From assembly GCF_002105535.1 (NCBI RefSeq), contig NZ_CP015848.1:3638926-3702925 (forward strand): DNA of 64,000 nt, given 5' to 3'. Shown here piece after piece: positions 9,681 to 18,530 of this stretch. Position 1 is the stretch's first letter. The number at the start of each line of letters is the position of its first letter. The stretch comes from Magnetospirillum sp. ME-1 (lineage in GTDB: Bacteria > Pseudomonadota > Alphaproteobacteria > Rhodospirillales > Magnetospirillaceae). The position numbers and the translations under genes were made by a program. The notes below the pieces were generated by a model, which did not search any database, had not been told where the DNA came from, and saw only the letters and a list, made by a program, of their open reading frames with translations.

Positions 9681-9757
9681 TGGTCGGAGTGAGAGGATTC
9701 GAACCTCCGGCCCCTGCCTCCCGAAGACAGTGCTCTACCAGGCTGAGCTACACTCCG
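9681..9757 (-). tRNA. tRNA-Pro (anticodon CGG)
   Basis: Read on the minus strand, the 77-nt cloverleaf has acceptor stem CGGAGTG/CACTCCG, a D-arm GCTCAGCCTGGTAGAGC, anticodon stem CTGTC/GGCAG around loop TTCGGGA (anticodon CGG), a TTCGAAT T-loop, discriminator A and an encoded CCA. The C1-G72 pair and A73 are standard for bacterial tRNA-Pro. The prolyl-tRNA synthetase gene lies 750 bp away. Confidence 0.97.
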
Positions 9758-9840
9758 GTCGCCTGCGAGGCGCTTCTTATAGCGCCAACGTCAGGGCGGC
9801 GCAAAGGGAATTTGCGCCGCCCCGAGAGGCCGGAAAACAA

Positions 9841-10311
9841 TCAGATTTCGCGGCCGATCAGGGAGTCGGCGGAGAAGCGGCCGCCGCCCCGGATGGCGAA
9901 GGCCAGGGTGACCACGCCCCACAGCAGCGGGTATTCGAAGCCGCCGGCCGTCCAGAAGAAGCCGTTGCCCAGGTGGATTCCAAAGGCCGCCACCAGCAAC
10001 AGGCCGGTGGCCAGGGCGGCGACGGCGCGGGTGGCCAGGCCGGCGGCCAGCATCAGCCCGCCGGCGAATTCGATCAATCCGGCCACCAGGGCGAGACCGG
10101 CCGGCAGGCCCAGCTTGGTGGCGAAGAACTGGCCGGTGGCCTCCAGGCCGTAGCCGCCGAACCAGCCGAACAGCTTCTGGGCGCCGTGGGGCACCAGCAG
10201 CAGGCCGGCGGCGACGCGCACCATGGGCTCGGCCAGGGGCGACAGGGCCTGGGTGAGGGGGGCGATGGCGGGAACCAGGGGCTGGGCGGCGGTGTGGGAG
10301 AAGGTGGACAT
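9841..10311 (-). CDS. DoxX family membrane protein
   Basis: A 156-residue protein with four predicted membrane helices. It shows DoxX-family hallmarks: RVAAGLLLVPHGAQKLFGWF near residue 32, LGLPAGLALVAGLIEFAGG, and a late NGFFWTAGGFEYPLLW. DoxX-type proteins are small inner-membrane proteins often linked to quinone or redox chemistry; no specific role can be read here. It is divergent from proS. A 24-bp perfect dyad in the shared upstream region is a candidate operator. Confidence 0.88.
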   Translation of the reverse strand: MSTFSHTAAQPLVPAIAPLTQALSPLAEPMVRVAAGLLLVPHGAQKLFGWFGGYGLEATGQFFATKLGLPAGLALVAGLIEFAGGLMLAAGLATRAVAALATGLLLVAAFGIHLGNGFFWTAGGFEYPLLWGVVTLAFAIRGGGRFSADSLIGREI

Positions 10312-10390
10312 GGAAGACCTCGTCAGTGATGGGCTTGTTCTGGGAGCGACTCTAGTCCCGGGATCTTTGATTCAACAATTCCCTCTTTTG

Positions 10391-10414
10391 TCACATAACT
10401 GTTTCGTTATGTGA
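10391..10414. promoter_or_regulatory. 9-bp inverted repeat, candidate operator
   Basis: TCACATAAC and GTTATGTGA, separated by 6 bases, form a perfect dyad in an AT-rich patch between the divergent doxX and proS starts. Half-site length and spacing suit a dimeric HTH regulator. It lies 77 bp upstream of the doxX start and 91 bp upstream of the proS start. Which gene it serves is not shown. Confidence 0.45.
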
Positions 10415-10504
10415 AACGCAGGGGCGGGAGGCCGGTTCCGGCTGGAAAAAGCCGCCCGGATGGGCTATCGGGAAGCACGCTCACAGTTCCGGTGGATCAA
10501 ACCC

Positions 10505-12007
10505 ATGTCCAAGGCCAAGAAGACCGCTGTCACTCCCACCCGCGAGGAGAACTTCCCCGAATGGTACCAGCAGGTCATCAAGGCCTCGGACATGGCGGAA
10601 AACTCGCCGGTCCGGGGCTGCATGGTGATCAAGCCCTGGGGCTACGGGCTGTGGGAATCCATCCAGCGCGACCTTGATCGCCGCATCAAGGAAACCGGGC
10701 ACGAGAACTGCTATTTCCCGCTGTTCATCCCGCTGTCCTTCCTGGAAAAGGAAGCCGCCCACGTGGAGGGCTTCGCCAAGGAGATGGCGGTGGTCACCCA
10801 CCACCGGCTGGTGGCCGAGGACGGCAAGCTGGTGCCGTCGGGCAAGCTGGAGGAGCCGCTGGTGGTGCGTCCCACCTCCGAGACCATCATCGGCGACGCC
10901 TTTTCGCGCTGGATCCAGTCCTACCGCGACCTTCCCGTGCTGGTGAACCAGTGGGCCAACGTGGTCCGCTGGGAAATGCGGCCGCGTATCTTCCTGCGCA
11001 CCGCCGAATTCCTCTGGCAGGAGGGCCACACCGCCCACGCCACGGCCCAAGAGGCCATGGACGAAACCCTGAAGATGCTGGAAGTCTATCGCGCCATGTC
11101 GGAGGAGGTGCTGGCCATGCCGGTGATCGTCGGCGAGAAGCCGGCGCATGAACGCTTCCCCGGCGCCGACCGCACCTATTCCATCGAAGCCATGATGCAG
11201 GACGGCAAGGCGCTGCAGGCCGGCACCTCCCATTTCCTCGGCCAGCATTTCGCCAAGGCCCAGAACATCCGCTTCCAGAACGCCCAGGGCGGCGAGGATT
11301 TCTGCTACACCACCTCGTGGGGCGTCTCCACCCGCCTGATCGGCGGCGTGATCATGAGCCATGCCGACGACAACGGCCTACGCGTTCCGCCGCGCATCGC
11401 GCCCAAGCAGATCGTCTTCGTCCCCATCACCCGCGCCGATGGCGACGAGGCGCTGATCGAGGAGTTCCTGGCCCCCATCGTCAAGGAGCTGTCGGCCCAG
11501 ACCTATGCCGGCGAACGCCTCAGGGTGCATGTGGACCGCCGTCCCCTGGCTCCGCCCGAGAAGCGCTGGGAATGGGTGAAGAAGGGCGCCCCCATCATCT
11601 GCGAGGTGGGGCCGCGCGACGTGGCCGGCGGCACCATCGCCATGATCCGCCGCGACGGCGAGCTGAAGGGCCAGATCACGCCCAAGGACGAACTGGTGGG
11701 TCGCGCCGTCTCCATTCTGGAGGATATCCAGAACACCCTGTTCACCCAGGCCGCCACGGCGCTCAAGGATCGCACGGTGACGGTGAAGACCCTGGACGAG
11801 TTCCTGTCCGTCTTCGCCGACGACACCACTTTCGGTCGCAAGTTCGTGCGCGCCAAGTGGTGCGGCGATGCCGATACCTTGCCCAAGCTGGACGAATACA
11901 GCGTCACCGTGCGCAACGTGCCCTTCGACCAGGACGGCTCGCCCGGCACCTGTGTGCTGAGCGGCCGCCCGGCGACGCAAGAGGTGATCTTCGCCAAGTC
12001 CTACTGA
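10505..12007 (+). CDS. proS: Prolyl-tRNA synthetase, archaeal/eukaryotic type
   Basis: A 500-residue class II aminoacyl-tRNA synthetase that charges tRNA-Pro with proline. It opens with ENFPEWYQQVIKASDMAE and VRGCMVIKPWGYGLWE, and carries RPTSETIIGDAFSRW, the motif 2 region WEMRPRIFLRTAEFLWQEGH and a C-terminus ending in KSY. These mark the archaeal/eukaryote-like ProRS. The INS editing domain of the long bacterial form is absent. Start ATG 10505 gives the family's N-terminus; an in-frame upstream start at 10460 is less likely. A tRNA-Pro gene lies close by. Many alphaproteobacteria use a short bacterial-type ProRS instead, so this is either a replacement or a second copy. Confidence 0.94.
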   Translation: MSKAKKTAVTPTREENFPEWYQQVIKASDMAENSPVRGCMVIKPWGYGLWESIQRDLDRRIKETGHENCYFPLFIPLSFLEKEAAHVEGFAKEMAVVTHHRLVAEDGKLVPSGKLEEPLVVRPTSETIIGDAFSRWIQSYRDLPVLVNQWANVVRWEMRPRIFLRTAEFLWQEGHTAHATAQEAMDETLKMLEVYRAMSEEVLAMPVIVGEKPAHERFPGADRTYSIEAMMQDGKALQAGTSHFLGQHFAKAQNIRFQNAQGGEDFCYTTSWGVSTRLIGGVIMSHADDNGLRVPPRIAPKQIVFVPITRADGDEALIEEFLAPIVKELSAQTYAGERLRVHVDRRPLAPPEKRWEWVKKGAPIICEVGPRDVAGGTIAMIRRDGELKGQITPKDELVGRAVSILEDIQNTLFTQAATALKDRTVTVKTLDEFLSVFADDTTFGRKFVRAKWCGDADTLPKLDEYSVTVRNVPFDQDGSPGTCVLSGRPATQEVIFAKSY

Positions 12008-12031
12008 TGCCGGCCGCCATTTGAACCGATC

Positions 12032-12125
12032 TGTCATCCTGACGACCGCAGGGAGGAAGGATCTTTCAGCGGCAAGCTTCTGCCGCCATCGGGTGAAAGA
12101 TCCCTCGGCTGCGCTCGGGATGACA
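12032..12125. repeat. Family-1 palindromic repeat, copy 2
   Basis: A 94-bp hairpin just after proS. Ends are TGTCATCCTGA and TCGGGATGACA, with inner arms GGATCTTTCA and TGAAAGATCC. An outer inverted pair (GAACCGA at 12023, TCGGTTC at 12133) lengthens the stem beyond the usual element. Confidence 0.92.
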
Positions 12126-12161
12126 GGATCAGTCGGTTCGTTCGAGGAACCGTATAATGAC

Positions 12162-12188
12162 AGGCCCGGTCACAAGGCCGGGCCTTTT
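12162..12188 (+). terminator. Rho-independent terminator downstream of proS
   Basis: AGGCCCGG and CCGGGCCT form an 8-bp perfect stem around an 8-base loop, followed at once by TTTT. It would end transcripts coming through proS and the repeat. Confidence 0.8.
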
Positions 12189-12346
12189 CCAGGGGAGCAA
12201 ATACACTCATAAGACGTAGCAAGCGCATACACTAAATATATATTGCATGTATGCACGTGTCATCGTGGTCGTATAAGATGATCTCGTGATCCGAAGTGCA
12301 ATGTCGCCTCCTTTTCCGGGCGGCCCAACGCGTGGAGGTGCCGCAC
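12189..12346 (+). promoter_or_regulatory. AT-rich upstream region of the patatin gene
   Basis: This gap holds the most AT-rich bases in its neighbourhood (AAATATATATTG near 12234) and a TATAAG at about 12271. It is probably the promoter region of the patatin gene. No well-spaced -35/-10 pair could be assigned. Confidence 0.3.
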
Positions 12347-13312
12347 ATGCATGTGCGCCCGTCCGATTCCCTGTCAGATCTGCCGCCGCCGCTGCGCCCC
12401 GAACTGGGGCTGGCCCTGCAAGGCGGCGGAGCCTATGGCGCCTTCACCTGGGGGGTGCTCGACCGTCTGCTGGAGGAAAAGAGTTTCCGGCCGACGGCCA
12501 TCAGCGGCGCCAGCGCCGGCGCCATCAACGCCGCCGTGATGGTTTCCGGCCTGATCACCGGCGGCCGCGCCAAGGCCAAGGCGGGGCTGGAGGCGCTGTG
12601 GCGCGGCGTGGGCGGCATGGCGCTGTTCCGCATGCTGGGCACGCCGGGGGTGAGTCTGCAACTGGACCTGATGACCCGTCTGCTGTCGCCCTATCAGTTC
12701 AATCCGCTCAACATCAATCCGCTGCGCGATCTGCTCGGCCGCCTGATCGATTTCGACGCCCTGGCCTGCAGGGGGCGGCGCGTCGCCCTGTTCTTTTCCG
12801 CCACCAACGTGCGCACGGGGGCGCCGCGCATCTTCCGCGAGAGCGAATTGTCGGTGGACGTGCTGATGGCCTCGTCCTGCCTGCCCTATCTGCATCATGC
12901 GGTGGAGATCGACGGCGAGAGCTATTGGGATGGCGGCTTTTCCGCCAATCCGCCCATCCTGCCCATGGTCCTCGACAGCCGGTGCAGCACGCTGCTGCTG
13001 GTCAAGCTGATGCCCGAGACCGAGGATGGCGTGCCGACCCAGGCCCAGCTCATCTTCGCCCGCATGCGCCGCCTGATGTTCAACGCCGCGCTGGAGCGTG
13101 ACCTGGAGGCCCTGGACAACATCCAGACCCGCCTGCGCCGCACCAACATGCGGCTGCCGAAGGATCTGGTGCGGCTGCAGGCCCTTGACGTGCGCAGCAT
13201 CGCCATGCCGGCCGACCTGCTCGGTCAGGAGGGGGGGAGGGGCGGCTCCGCCATGATCGAGCAGATGCGTGCCGCCGGCCGGGACGCGGCCGAGGTCATG
13301 CTGAAAGCGTAG
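12347..13312 (+). CDS. Patatin-like phospholipase/esterase
   Basis: A 321-residue serine lipid acyl hydrolase. The oxyanion-hole motif is LALQGGGAYGAF, the nucleophile elbow ISGASAGAINA (Ser of G-A-S-A-G) and the catalytic Asp is in DGGFSANPP, giving the Ser-Asp dyad of the family. No signal peptide is evident. Start ATG 12347 has GGAGG 8 bases upstream; an earlier in-frame ATG at 12296 lacks this. The gene converges on the glycosyltransferase with 1 bp between stops. Natural substrate unknown. Confidence 0.92.
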   Translation: MHVRPSDSLSDLPPPLRPELGLALQGGGAYGAFTWGVLDRLLEEKSFRPTAISGASAGAINAAVMVSGLITGGRAKAKAGLEALWRGVGGMALFRMLGTPGVSLQLDLMTRLLSPYQFNPLNINPLRDLLGRLIDFDALACRGRRVALFFSATNVRTGAPRIFRESELSVDVLMASSCLPYLHHAVEIDGESYWDGGFSANPPILPMVLDSRCSTLLLVKLMPETEDGVPTQAQLIFARMRRLMFNAALERDLEALDNIQTRLRRTNMRLPKDLVRLQALDVRSIAMPADLLGQEGGRGGSAMIEQMRAAGRDAAEVMLKA

Positions 13313-13313
13313 A

Positions 13314-14267
13314 TCAGCGGCCCGGCCGCAATCCCAGGCCGGCGTAGTAATCGGCCAGGGCCTTGCGGGTGGCGGCCAGGTTGAAGCCGTCAGCCACCTT
13401 TTGGCCTTCCGCCCGCATGGACTCGATCCAGGGCTCGTGGTTCTCGATGCCCTTGACCAGTGTGTGCAAGGCGTCGGCCACCGCCTCGTGCTCGTCGGCG
13501 CCGAACCAGAAGCCATTCTCGGGCCGGGCGTAATCCAGCCCGCCATAGCCGTGATAGCCGGCGATCAGGCAGCCCGAGGCCATGGCCTCGATGGGAATCA
13601 GCCCCAGCCCCTCGAAATGGCTGAGCGACAGCAGAATGTCCGACGCCCCCAGGGTCTCGGCCAACTGCTCCTCGGTGAAGTTCTCGATCACCACGAAGGG
13701 AACGTGGCGGGTGTCGGGATACTTGGCCTTGAACATGAAGCCGATCATCGAGGCATGGCGCGGCATCTTGCGCGGGATGGCGGCGATCTGCAGGGTCTTG
13801 GCGCGCGGCCGGAACAGGTCGCGGTCGATGTCGTAGGGGATCAGCGGCACGTCTTGCAGGCCCAGCACGCTTTCGAGCATCCGCTTGATGGGGCGGCACG
13901 AGCAGAAAACGTCCCTAAAGCCCAATTGGGCATAGGTGCTCTTGGGGATCAGGTCGTTGAAGACGTAGTACTGGTTCTGGCAGAACAGCAGCTTGACGCA
14001 CGGGCGTCTGGTATGGAGCAGCGGCCCGAATTCGGGGAAGGCGATCACTTCGGGAAACACCAGAACGTCGTCGGGACGAAGCGTCTCCTCGGAAAAGCCA
14101 TCGACCAGCCGGGCCCGCGAGCGGAACCAGAACGGATGGCCCCGGGGCTGCCATACCCAGGCGTCGTAGCCCATCTCCACCAGCAGTTCCACATGTCGGT
14201 AGGCCGTCTTCACCCCTCCGGTGATGACGTCGCTGGGAAAGGGGCAAAGATAGATGATGCGGCCCAC
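13314..14267 (-). CDS. GT4-type glycosyltransferase
   Basis: A 317-residue protein with a GT-B style layout. The N-terminus is IIYLCPFPSDVITGGVKTAYRH, with a Gly-rich turn. The C-terminal donor-binding half carries ASDILLSLSHFEGLGLIPIEAMASG, the E-x7-E type motif of group-1 glycosyltransferases. It probably moves a sugar from a nucleotide donor to a polysaccharide or lipid acceptor; substrates cannot be told. It starts 4 bp after the STAS gene on the same strand, so the two are likely co-transcribed. Confidence 0.82.
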   Translation of the reverse strand: MGRIIYLCPFPSDVITGGVKTAYRHVELLVEMGYDAWVWQPRGHPFWFRSRARLVDGFSEETLRPDDVLVFPEVIAFPEFGPLLHTRRPCVKLLFCQNQYYVFNDLIPKSTYAQLGFRDVFCSCRPIKRMLESVLGLQDVPLIPYDIDRDLFRPRAKTLQIAAIPRKMPRHASMIGFMFKAKYPDTRHVPFVVIENFTEEQLAETLGASDILLSLSHFEGLGLIPIEAMASGCLIAGYHGYGGLDYARPENGFWFGADEHEAVADALHTLVKGIENHEPWIESMRAEGQKVADGFNLAATRKALADYYAGLGLRPGR

Positions 14268-14271
14268 GGTT

Positions 14272-14574
14272 CTATTCGACCGTAAAGTACTTGTGCAGCT
14301 TGGCCACCTTCATCAGGGTTTCCACCTGGCCGGTGGCGCCCTTCAGCACCACCTCGCGGTGCTGCTGGGCGGCGGCGTCGCGCACGATCAGCAGCATGCC
14401 CAGCGCCGAGGAATCCATGAAATCCACCCGCGACAGGTCGAACCGCACCTTGGCGCTTCCCGCGCTGTTGATATGGCCCAGGATGTCGCGGAACGCCTTG
14501 TGATCCTTGTGGGTCATCCGGCCGCTGACCTTGACGGTCAGACCACCATCGCGGGAATCGAAATCATGCTCCAT
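14272..14574 (-). CDS. STAS-domain protein (anti-sigma antagonist type)
   Basis: A 100-residue single STAS domain. The segment VDFMDSSALGMLL contains the serine that is phosphorylated in SpoIIAA/RsbV-type antagonists. In a partner switch, a HATPase kinase phosphorylates this serine and a PP2C phosphatase removes the phosphate. Both activities are predicted in the divergently encoded protein at 14655. The glycosyltransferase follows 4 bp downstream. Confidence 0.88.
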   Translation of the reverse strand: MEHDFDSRDGGLTVKVSGRMTHKDHKAFRDILGHINSAGSAKVRFDLSRVDFMDSSALGMLLIVRDAAAQQHREVVLKGATGQVETLMKVAKLHKYFTVE

Positions 14575-14654
14575 AATGCCCCCGTCACGTCGAAGCCCCT
14601 GCGGGCATTCCCATACCTTAGATTTGCCTTAAATTTGCGCCGGAGCAAGAAACA

Positions 14655-16550
14655 ATGACCATCGTTGCCGTCATGGAGGGCATCTCCCCGCTTACGGAGG
14701 CGCAGATCCGGCAGTTGGGCTGGCCGCTGGTCGATGCTCCGGGCCAGGGGGGAACTCCGGGCGAGGGCAGCCGTGGCGGCGAGCGGGCGGTGATGGTGCG
14801 CGAGACGTTTACGCCCGAAGCCATCGGCCAATGCCTGGCCGCGCCCTGGGTCGGGGGGATCGAGTCCTCGGGGTCCGGCGCCTATCCGGCGGGACCGTGT
14901 TTCCGCCGCCATCTGGCCGAGGGCGGGCTGGGCCTGTCGCTGCGCAGCGACACCGCCTATGGCGCCGATATCGCCATTCCCTTCGCCGCCGCCCTGGCGG
15001 CCAGATTGCTGGCGCCCGGCACCGACAGCTTCGACCTGGGCTTCATCGTCCAGGAGATGGTGTCCAACGCGCTGCTGCACGGCAACCTGATGGTGGGGGG
15101 TATTGATATGGAGGGGGGCGGCGGGCTCGACGGCTTCGGCGAGCGTATCGACGCGGCCCTGGCCGATCCCGAGCGGGCCGCCCGCCGGGTGCAGGTTTCC
15201 GCCTCGGTGGTCGGCGACCGTCTGGAGCTGGCGGTGGAGGATGACGGGCCGGGCTTCGACCATCCCGACCATCATGCCAATCCCCGGCGGCCCCACGGGC
15301 TGGCCCTGCTGGAAGGCATGGTCTCGGACCTGCGCACCGAGGAAGGGGGGCGGCGGACCATCGCCACCCTGATCATTCCCACCCGCCAGTTGCGCCCCGA
15401 GCCGCTGGGCCTCGAGGACGTGCGGGTCCTGGTGGTGGACGACAACCTGATGAACCGGGTGCTGATGGAGACCCTGCTGATGCGCATGGGGGTCGGGGGG
15501 GTGGAATCCGCTGAATCCGGGGAAAAGGGCCTGGCCGCCATCGAGCGCGAGAAGCCCGACCTCGTTCTGCTCGACGTCATGATGCCCGGCATGGACGGCT
15601 TCGAGATGTGCCGCCGCCTGCGCCGCCTGTACCCCCTGACCGAACTGCCGGTGATCTTCGTCACCGCGCTCGACGGTCCCGCCGACCGCAACACCTGCTT
15701 CTCGGTGGGCGGCAGCGACATGGTGGCCAAGCCCATCGACGCCAACGAGGTGGCTGCCCGGGTGGGTGTCCATCTGCGCCTGGGCCAGGCCATGGATCGC
15801 CTGACCGCCTATCAGGAACGGGTGCACGAGGAACTGCGCGCGGCGCGCGGCGCCCAGGCCGCCCTGATGCCCACCTCGGCGGAATTGTCGGCCATCCGCA
15901 TCCGTCTGGGGCTGGTGGTGGACGGACGCATCGAAAGCTCGTCCGAACTGGGGGGCGATTTCTGGACGGTGCTGCCCGCCGGCCCCAACCAGCTGTTCCT
16001 GCTGGTGGCGGATTTCACCGGGCACGGACCGGTGGCGGCGTTCAACGTCTTTCGCCTGCATCTGCTGCTGTCGCGTCTGCCGCGCCGTATGCCGTCACCC
16101 TCGGCGCTGCTGGAATACCTCAACCTGGAACTGAAGGCGGTGTTGCGCCCCGGCCAGTTCGCCGCCGCCTTTGCCGCCCTGATCGATACGGAAACCGGCA
16201 CCATGACCTATGCCGGCGCGGCCTCGCCGCCGCCGGCTCTGGTGGTGGGCGGCGAGGTCCGCTTCCTTGAGCCCGACGGGCCGCCGCTGGGAGCCTTCGC
16301 CGACGCCGAATACGAGGAAAGCCGGGTCGATCTGCCCCGTGGCGCGGCACTGCTGGCCTATTCCGACGCCCTGGTGGAAAGCCTGGGAAGCGATGGCGGG
16401 CTGGCCTGCGATCAGGAATCCCTGCGCGCCTGGCTTCTCGGCGCCCAGGACGGCCATTCGCTGGCCGACGAGGTGCTGGCCCGCTTCCGGGAAAAGGTGC
16501 CGGGCGAGCCGCCGGACGACCTGACCCTGGTCAGCATCCGGCGGCCGTGA
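14655..16550 (+). CDS. HATPase - response regulator - PP2C phosphatase hybrid
   Basis: A 631-residue regulator with three modules. An RsbW-like HATPase covers about residues 105-250 (N-box EMVSNALLHGN, G-box VEDDGPGF). A receiver domain covers about 255-375, with acidic pocket VLVVDDN and phospho-acceptor Asp307 in LLDVMMPG. A SpoIIE/RsbU-type PP2C domain runs from about 415 to the end (ELGGDFW, LLVADFTGHGP). It thus joins a predicted STAS kinase and STAS phosphatase under receiver control. The divergent STAS gene 80 bp away is the obvious partner. The kinase and phosphatase directions are inferred from family knowledge. Confidence 0.9.
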   Translation: MTIVAVMEGISPLTEAQIRQLGWPLVDAPGQGGTPGEGSRGGERAVMVRETFTPEAIGQCLAAPWVGGIESSGSGAYPAGPCFRRHLAEGGLGLSLRSDTAYGADIAIPFAAALAARLLAPGTDSFDLGFIVQEMVSNALLHGNLMVGGIDMEGGGGLDGFGERIDAALADPERAARRVQVSASVVGDRLELAVEDDGPGFDHPDHHANPRRPHGLALLEGMVSDLRTEEGGRRTIATLIIPTRQLRPEPLGLEDVRVLVVDDNLMNRVLMETLLMRMGVGGVESAESGEKGLAAIEREKPDLVLLDVMMPGMDGFEMCRRLRRLYPLTELPVIFVTALDGPADRNTCFSVGGSDMVAKPIDANEVAARVGVHLRLGQAMDRLTAYQERVHEELRAARGAQAALMPTSAELSAIRIRLGLVVDGRIESSSELGGDFWTVLPAGPNQLFLLVADFTGHGPVAAFNVFRLHLLLSRLPRRMPSPSALLEYLNLELKAVLRPGQFAAAFAALIDTETGTMTYAGAASPPPALVVGGEVRFLEPDGPPLGAFADAEYEESRVDLPRGAALLAYSDALVESLGSDGGLACDQESLRAWLLGAQDGHSLADEVLARFREKVPGEPPDDLTLVSIRRP

Positions 16551-16557
16551 GCGGCGT

Positions 16558-17886
16558 TTAGCTGAAGGCGGCGGCCAGTTCGTCCAGCAGGTTCTGGACT
16601 TCCTGCGACGGGCCTTCGATGGCGGCCACGGAATCGACGGCGCCGTCGAAATCGTTGTCGCGGAAGCGGCGCGCCGCCTCGATGCCCAGTTGGTGGACCC
16701 GCTCGTGCGGGGCTTCCAGGGCGCGGAAGGCGGGATGGTTCCTGATCTTCTCGTCGGTGACCGAGTAGTACCACTTGCCCAGGCGGCAGCTCTTGTGATT
16801 GGCCAGCTCGTCGGGGTTCAGCGTGGTCTTCTCGGCCAGCATCTCGGCCAGGCGGCGGCGCCAGATCATGTGGTCGGACTTGGCCAGGTGGATGACCGCG
16901 TTGCGCATTTCCACCAGGTTCATCTCGTTCAGCATCTCGGCCAGATTGCCGCTGGCCTTGGACGAGATGTCGATCACGGTGTTGATGGCCTTGGTGTCGT
17001 CCACCGAGCGGGCGGCGGCGGCTTCCAGGTTGTCGGCGATTTCCTGGGCGGCCTCGCGCTGCTGCGCCAGATGCTGGGAGATTTCCTGCATCAAAGTGGT
17101 GACGTCGCGGATCTCGTGGCTGACGGTGCGCATCTTCTCCACCGAGCCCAGCACCACCTGCTCGCCTTCGCGCACCGTTTCGGCGCCCTTGCCCATGCCG
17201 TTCAGGATGGCGGCGGTTTCCTCGCTCAGCATGTTGATGCGGCCGCGGATCTCCTGGGTGGCCTGGCCGACCTGATTGGCCAAGTTCTTGACCTCGGTGG
17301 CGACCACGGCGAAGCCCTTGCCGAATTCGCCGGCACGGGCGGCCTCGATGGTGGCGTTGAGCGCCAGGATGTTGGTCTGGCGCGCGATCTGTTCGATCTG
17401 CTTGACGCTGGCGCCGATGGACGACGACGCCTCGGTCAGGCGCGATACGCGGGACGCGGCGTCGTTCACCGTGGTGACGATGCTCTGCATGGTGCTGACC
17501 ACCGCCTCGGTGCTCCGCGCGCCTTCGTCCGAGACGTCCTGCACCGAGCGGGCGTTGGCGGCCGCCAGTTCCGAGGTCCGCGCGATGGCCTGCACCGTGG
17601 ACACCAGCTCCTCGGTGGACGCCGAGATGGTGGACATGCGCCGGCTCATCTCGCGGATGGAGCGCAGCGTGTGCACCGCCTGGGTCACCGTGCCGTTCAG
17701 GTGGATGGACATGCCCACCGACTGGACCAGCAGCGACCGCGAGCGGTCCTCCAGCTTGCCCGCCAGGGCCCGCAGCTTTTCGGCCAGCGGGCCGCCGGCA
17801 TCCGGCAGCGAGCGATAGCCGCCCTCGATCAGGCGATCGACCATGGCCTCGAACCCGGCCAGGGAAATATCCTGAGAATCCGCCAC
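16558..17886 (-). CDS. Soluble methyl-accepting chemotaxis protein with CZB domain
   Basis: A 442-residue receptor with no membrane segment. The signalling hairpin tip is [20 protein letters not shown] with [15 protein letters not shown]. The C-terminal ~100 residues form a chemoreceptor zinc-binding (CZB) domain, with conserved His and Cys in [20 protein letters not shown] and [12 protein letters not shown] domains bind zinc and can sense metal or hypochlorous-acid chemistry. Start is GTG 17886, preceded by a strong AAGGGGGG site; reading further upstream would overlap yajQ on the other strand. It would couple to CheA/CheW in a cytoplasmic array. Confidence 0.93.
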   Translation of the reverse strand: MADSQDISLAGFEAMVDRLIEGGYRSLPDAGGPLAEKLRALAGKLEDRSRSLLVQSVGMSIHLNGTVTQAVHTLRSIREMSRRMSTISASTEELVSTVQAIARTSELAAANARSVQDVSDEGARSTEAVVSTMQSIVTTVNDAASRVSRLTEASSSIGASVKQIEQIARQTNILALNATIEAARAGEFGKGFAVVATEVKNLANQVGQATQEIRGRINMLSEETAAILNGMGKGAETVREGEQVVLGSVEKMRTVSHEIRDVTTLMQEISQHLAQQREAAQEIADNLEAAAARSVDDTKAINTVIDISSKASGNLAEMLNEMNLVEMRNAVIHLAKSDHMIWRRRLAEMLAEKTTLNPDELANHKSCRLGKWYYSVTDEKIRNHPAFRALEAPHERVHQLGIEAARRFRDNDFDGAVDSVAAIEGPSQEVQNLLDELAAAFS

Positions 17887-17950
17887 CTTGCACCCCCCTT
17901 GGAAATTCCCGCCAAGAGTATAGGGGTTTGTACCGCACTGCAAGATGATG

Positions 17951-17977
17951 GGGGCGCGGGGTTGAAACCCCGCCCCC
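17951..17977. other. GC-rich hairpin in the MCP/yajQ divergent region
   Basis: GGGG-(C)-GCGGGGTT and AACCCCGCCCCC pair almost fully around a 2-base loop, 45 bp before yajQ. There is no T-run, so it may act as an untranslated-leader structure rather than a simple terminator. Confidence 0.4.
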
Positions 17978-18021
17978 TGTTCCGTATCCTCGCGCCAACC
18001 CAGAAAAGCCGAGGTTTCGCC

Positions 18022-18507
18022 ATGCCCTCCTTCGACGTCGTTTCCAAGACCGACCTTGCCGAGGTCGACAACGCCCTGGCGGGCATCACCCGCGAAGTGG
18101 CCCAGCGCTTCGATTTCAAGGGCTCGAAATGCTCGGTGGAGCGCAAGGACCAGATGATTACCGTCCTGGCCGATGACGATTCCAAGCTGAAGACCATGCA
18201 CGAGCTGCTCAGCGTCCACTTCACCCGGCGCAAGGTCGATCCCAAGGCGCTGGACTACAAGAACGTGGAAAAGGCCTCGGGCAATACCGTCCGTCAGGAG
18301 GTCCGCATCAAGGACGGCATCGAGGCGGTGCTGGCCAAGCGCCTGGTCAAGGAGATCAAGGACGCCAAGCTGAAGGTGCAGGTCGCCATCCAGGGCGACG
18401 AATTGCGCGTCAGCGGCAAGAAGCGCGACGACCTGCAGGAGGCCATCGCCCTGCTGCGCAAGCTGGAGGTGGATCAGCCTCTCCAGTACATCAATTTCCG
18501 GGACTGA
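18022..18507 (+). CDS. yajQ: YajQ family nucleotide/c-di-GMP-binding protein
   Basis: A 161-residue cytoplasmic protein matching the YajQ (DUF520) family along its whole length. It starts [18 protein letters not shown], has RFDFKGSK and ends in the typical [10 protein letters not shown]. Family members bind nucleotides; some bind cyclic di-GMP and act as transcriptional co-regulators. The presence of GGDEF-EAL and HD-GYP genes in the window makes a c-di-GMP role plausible but unproven here. Confidence 0.96.
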   Translation: MPSFDVVSKTDLAEVDNALAGITREVAQRFDFKGSKCSVERKDQMITVLADDDSKLKTMHELLSVHFTRRKVDPKALDYKNVEKASGNTVRQEVRIKDGIEAVLAKRLVKEIKDAKLKVQVAIQGDELRVSGKKRDDLQEAIALLRKLEVDQPLQYINFRD

Positions 18508-18509
18508 GC

Positions 18510-18530
18510 CTCCCAGCCATGCGCTGGGAG
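18510..18530. other. Hairpin after yajQ
   Basis: CTCCCAGC and GCTGGGAG form an 8-bp perfect stem with a 5-base loop immediately after the yajQ stop. No T-tract follows, so it is at best a weak terminator or 3'-end stabiliser. Confidence 0.45.
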
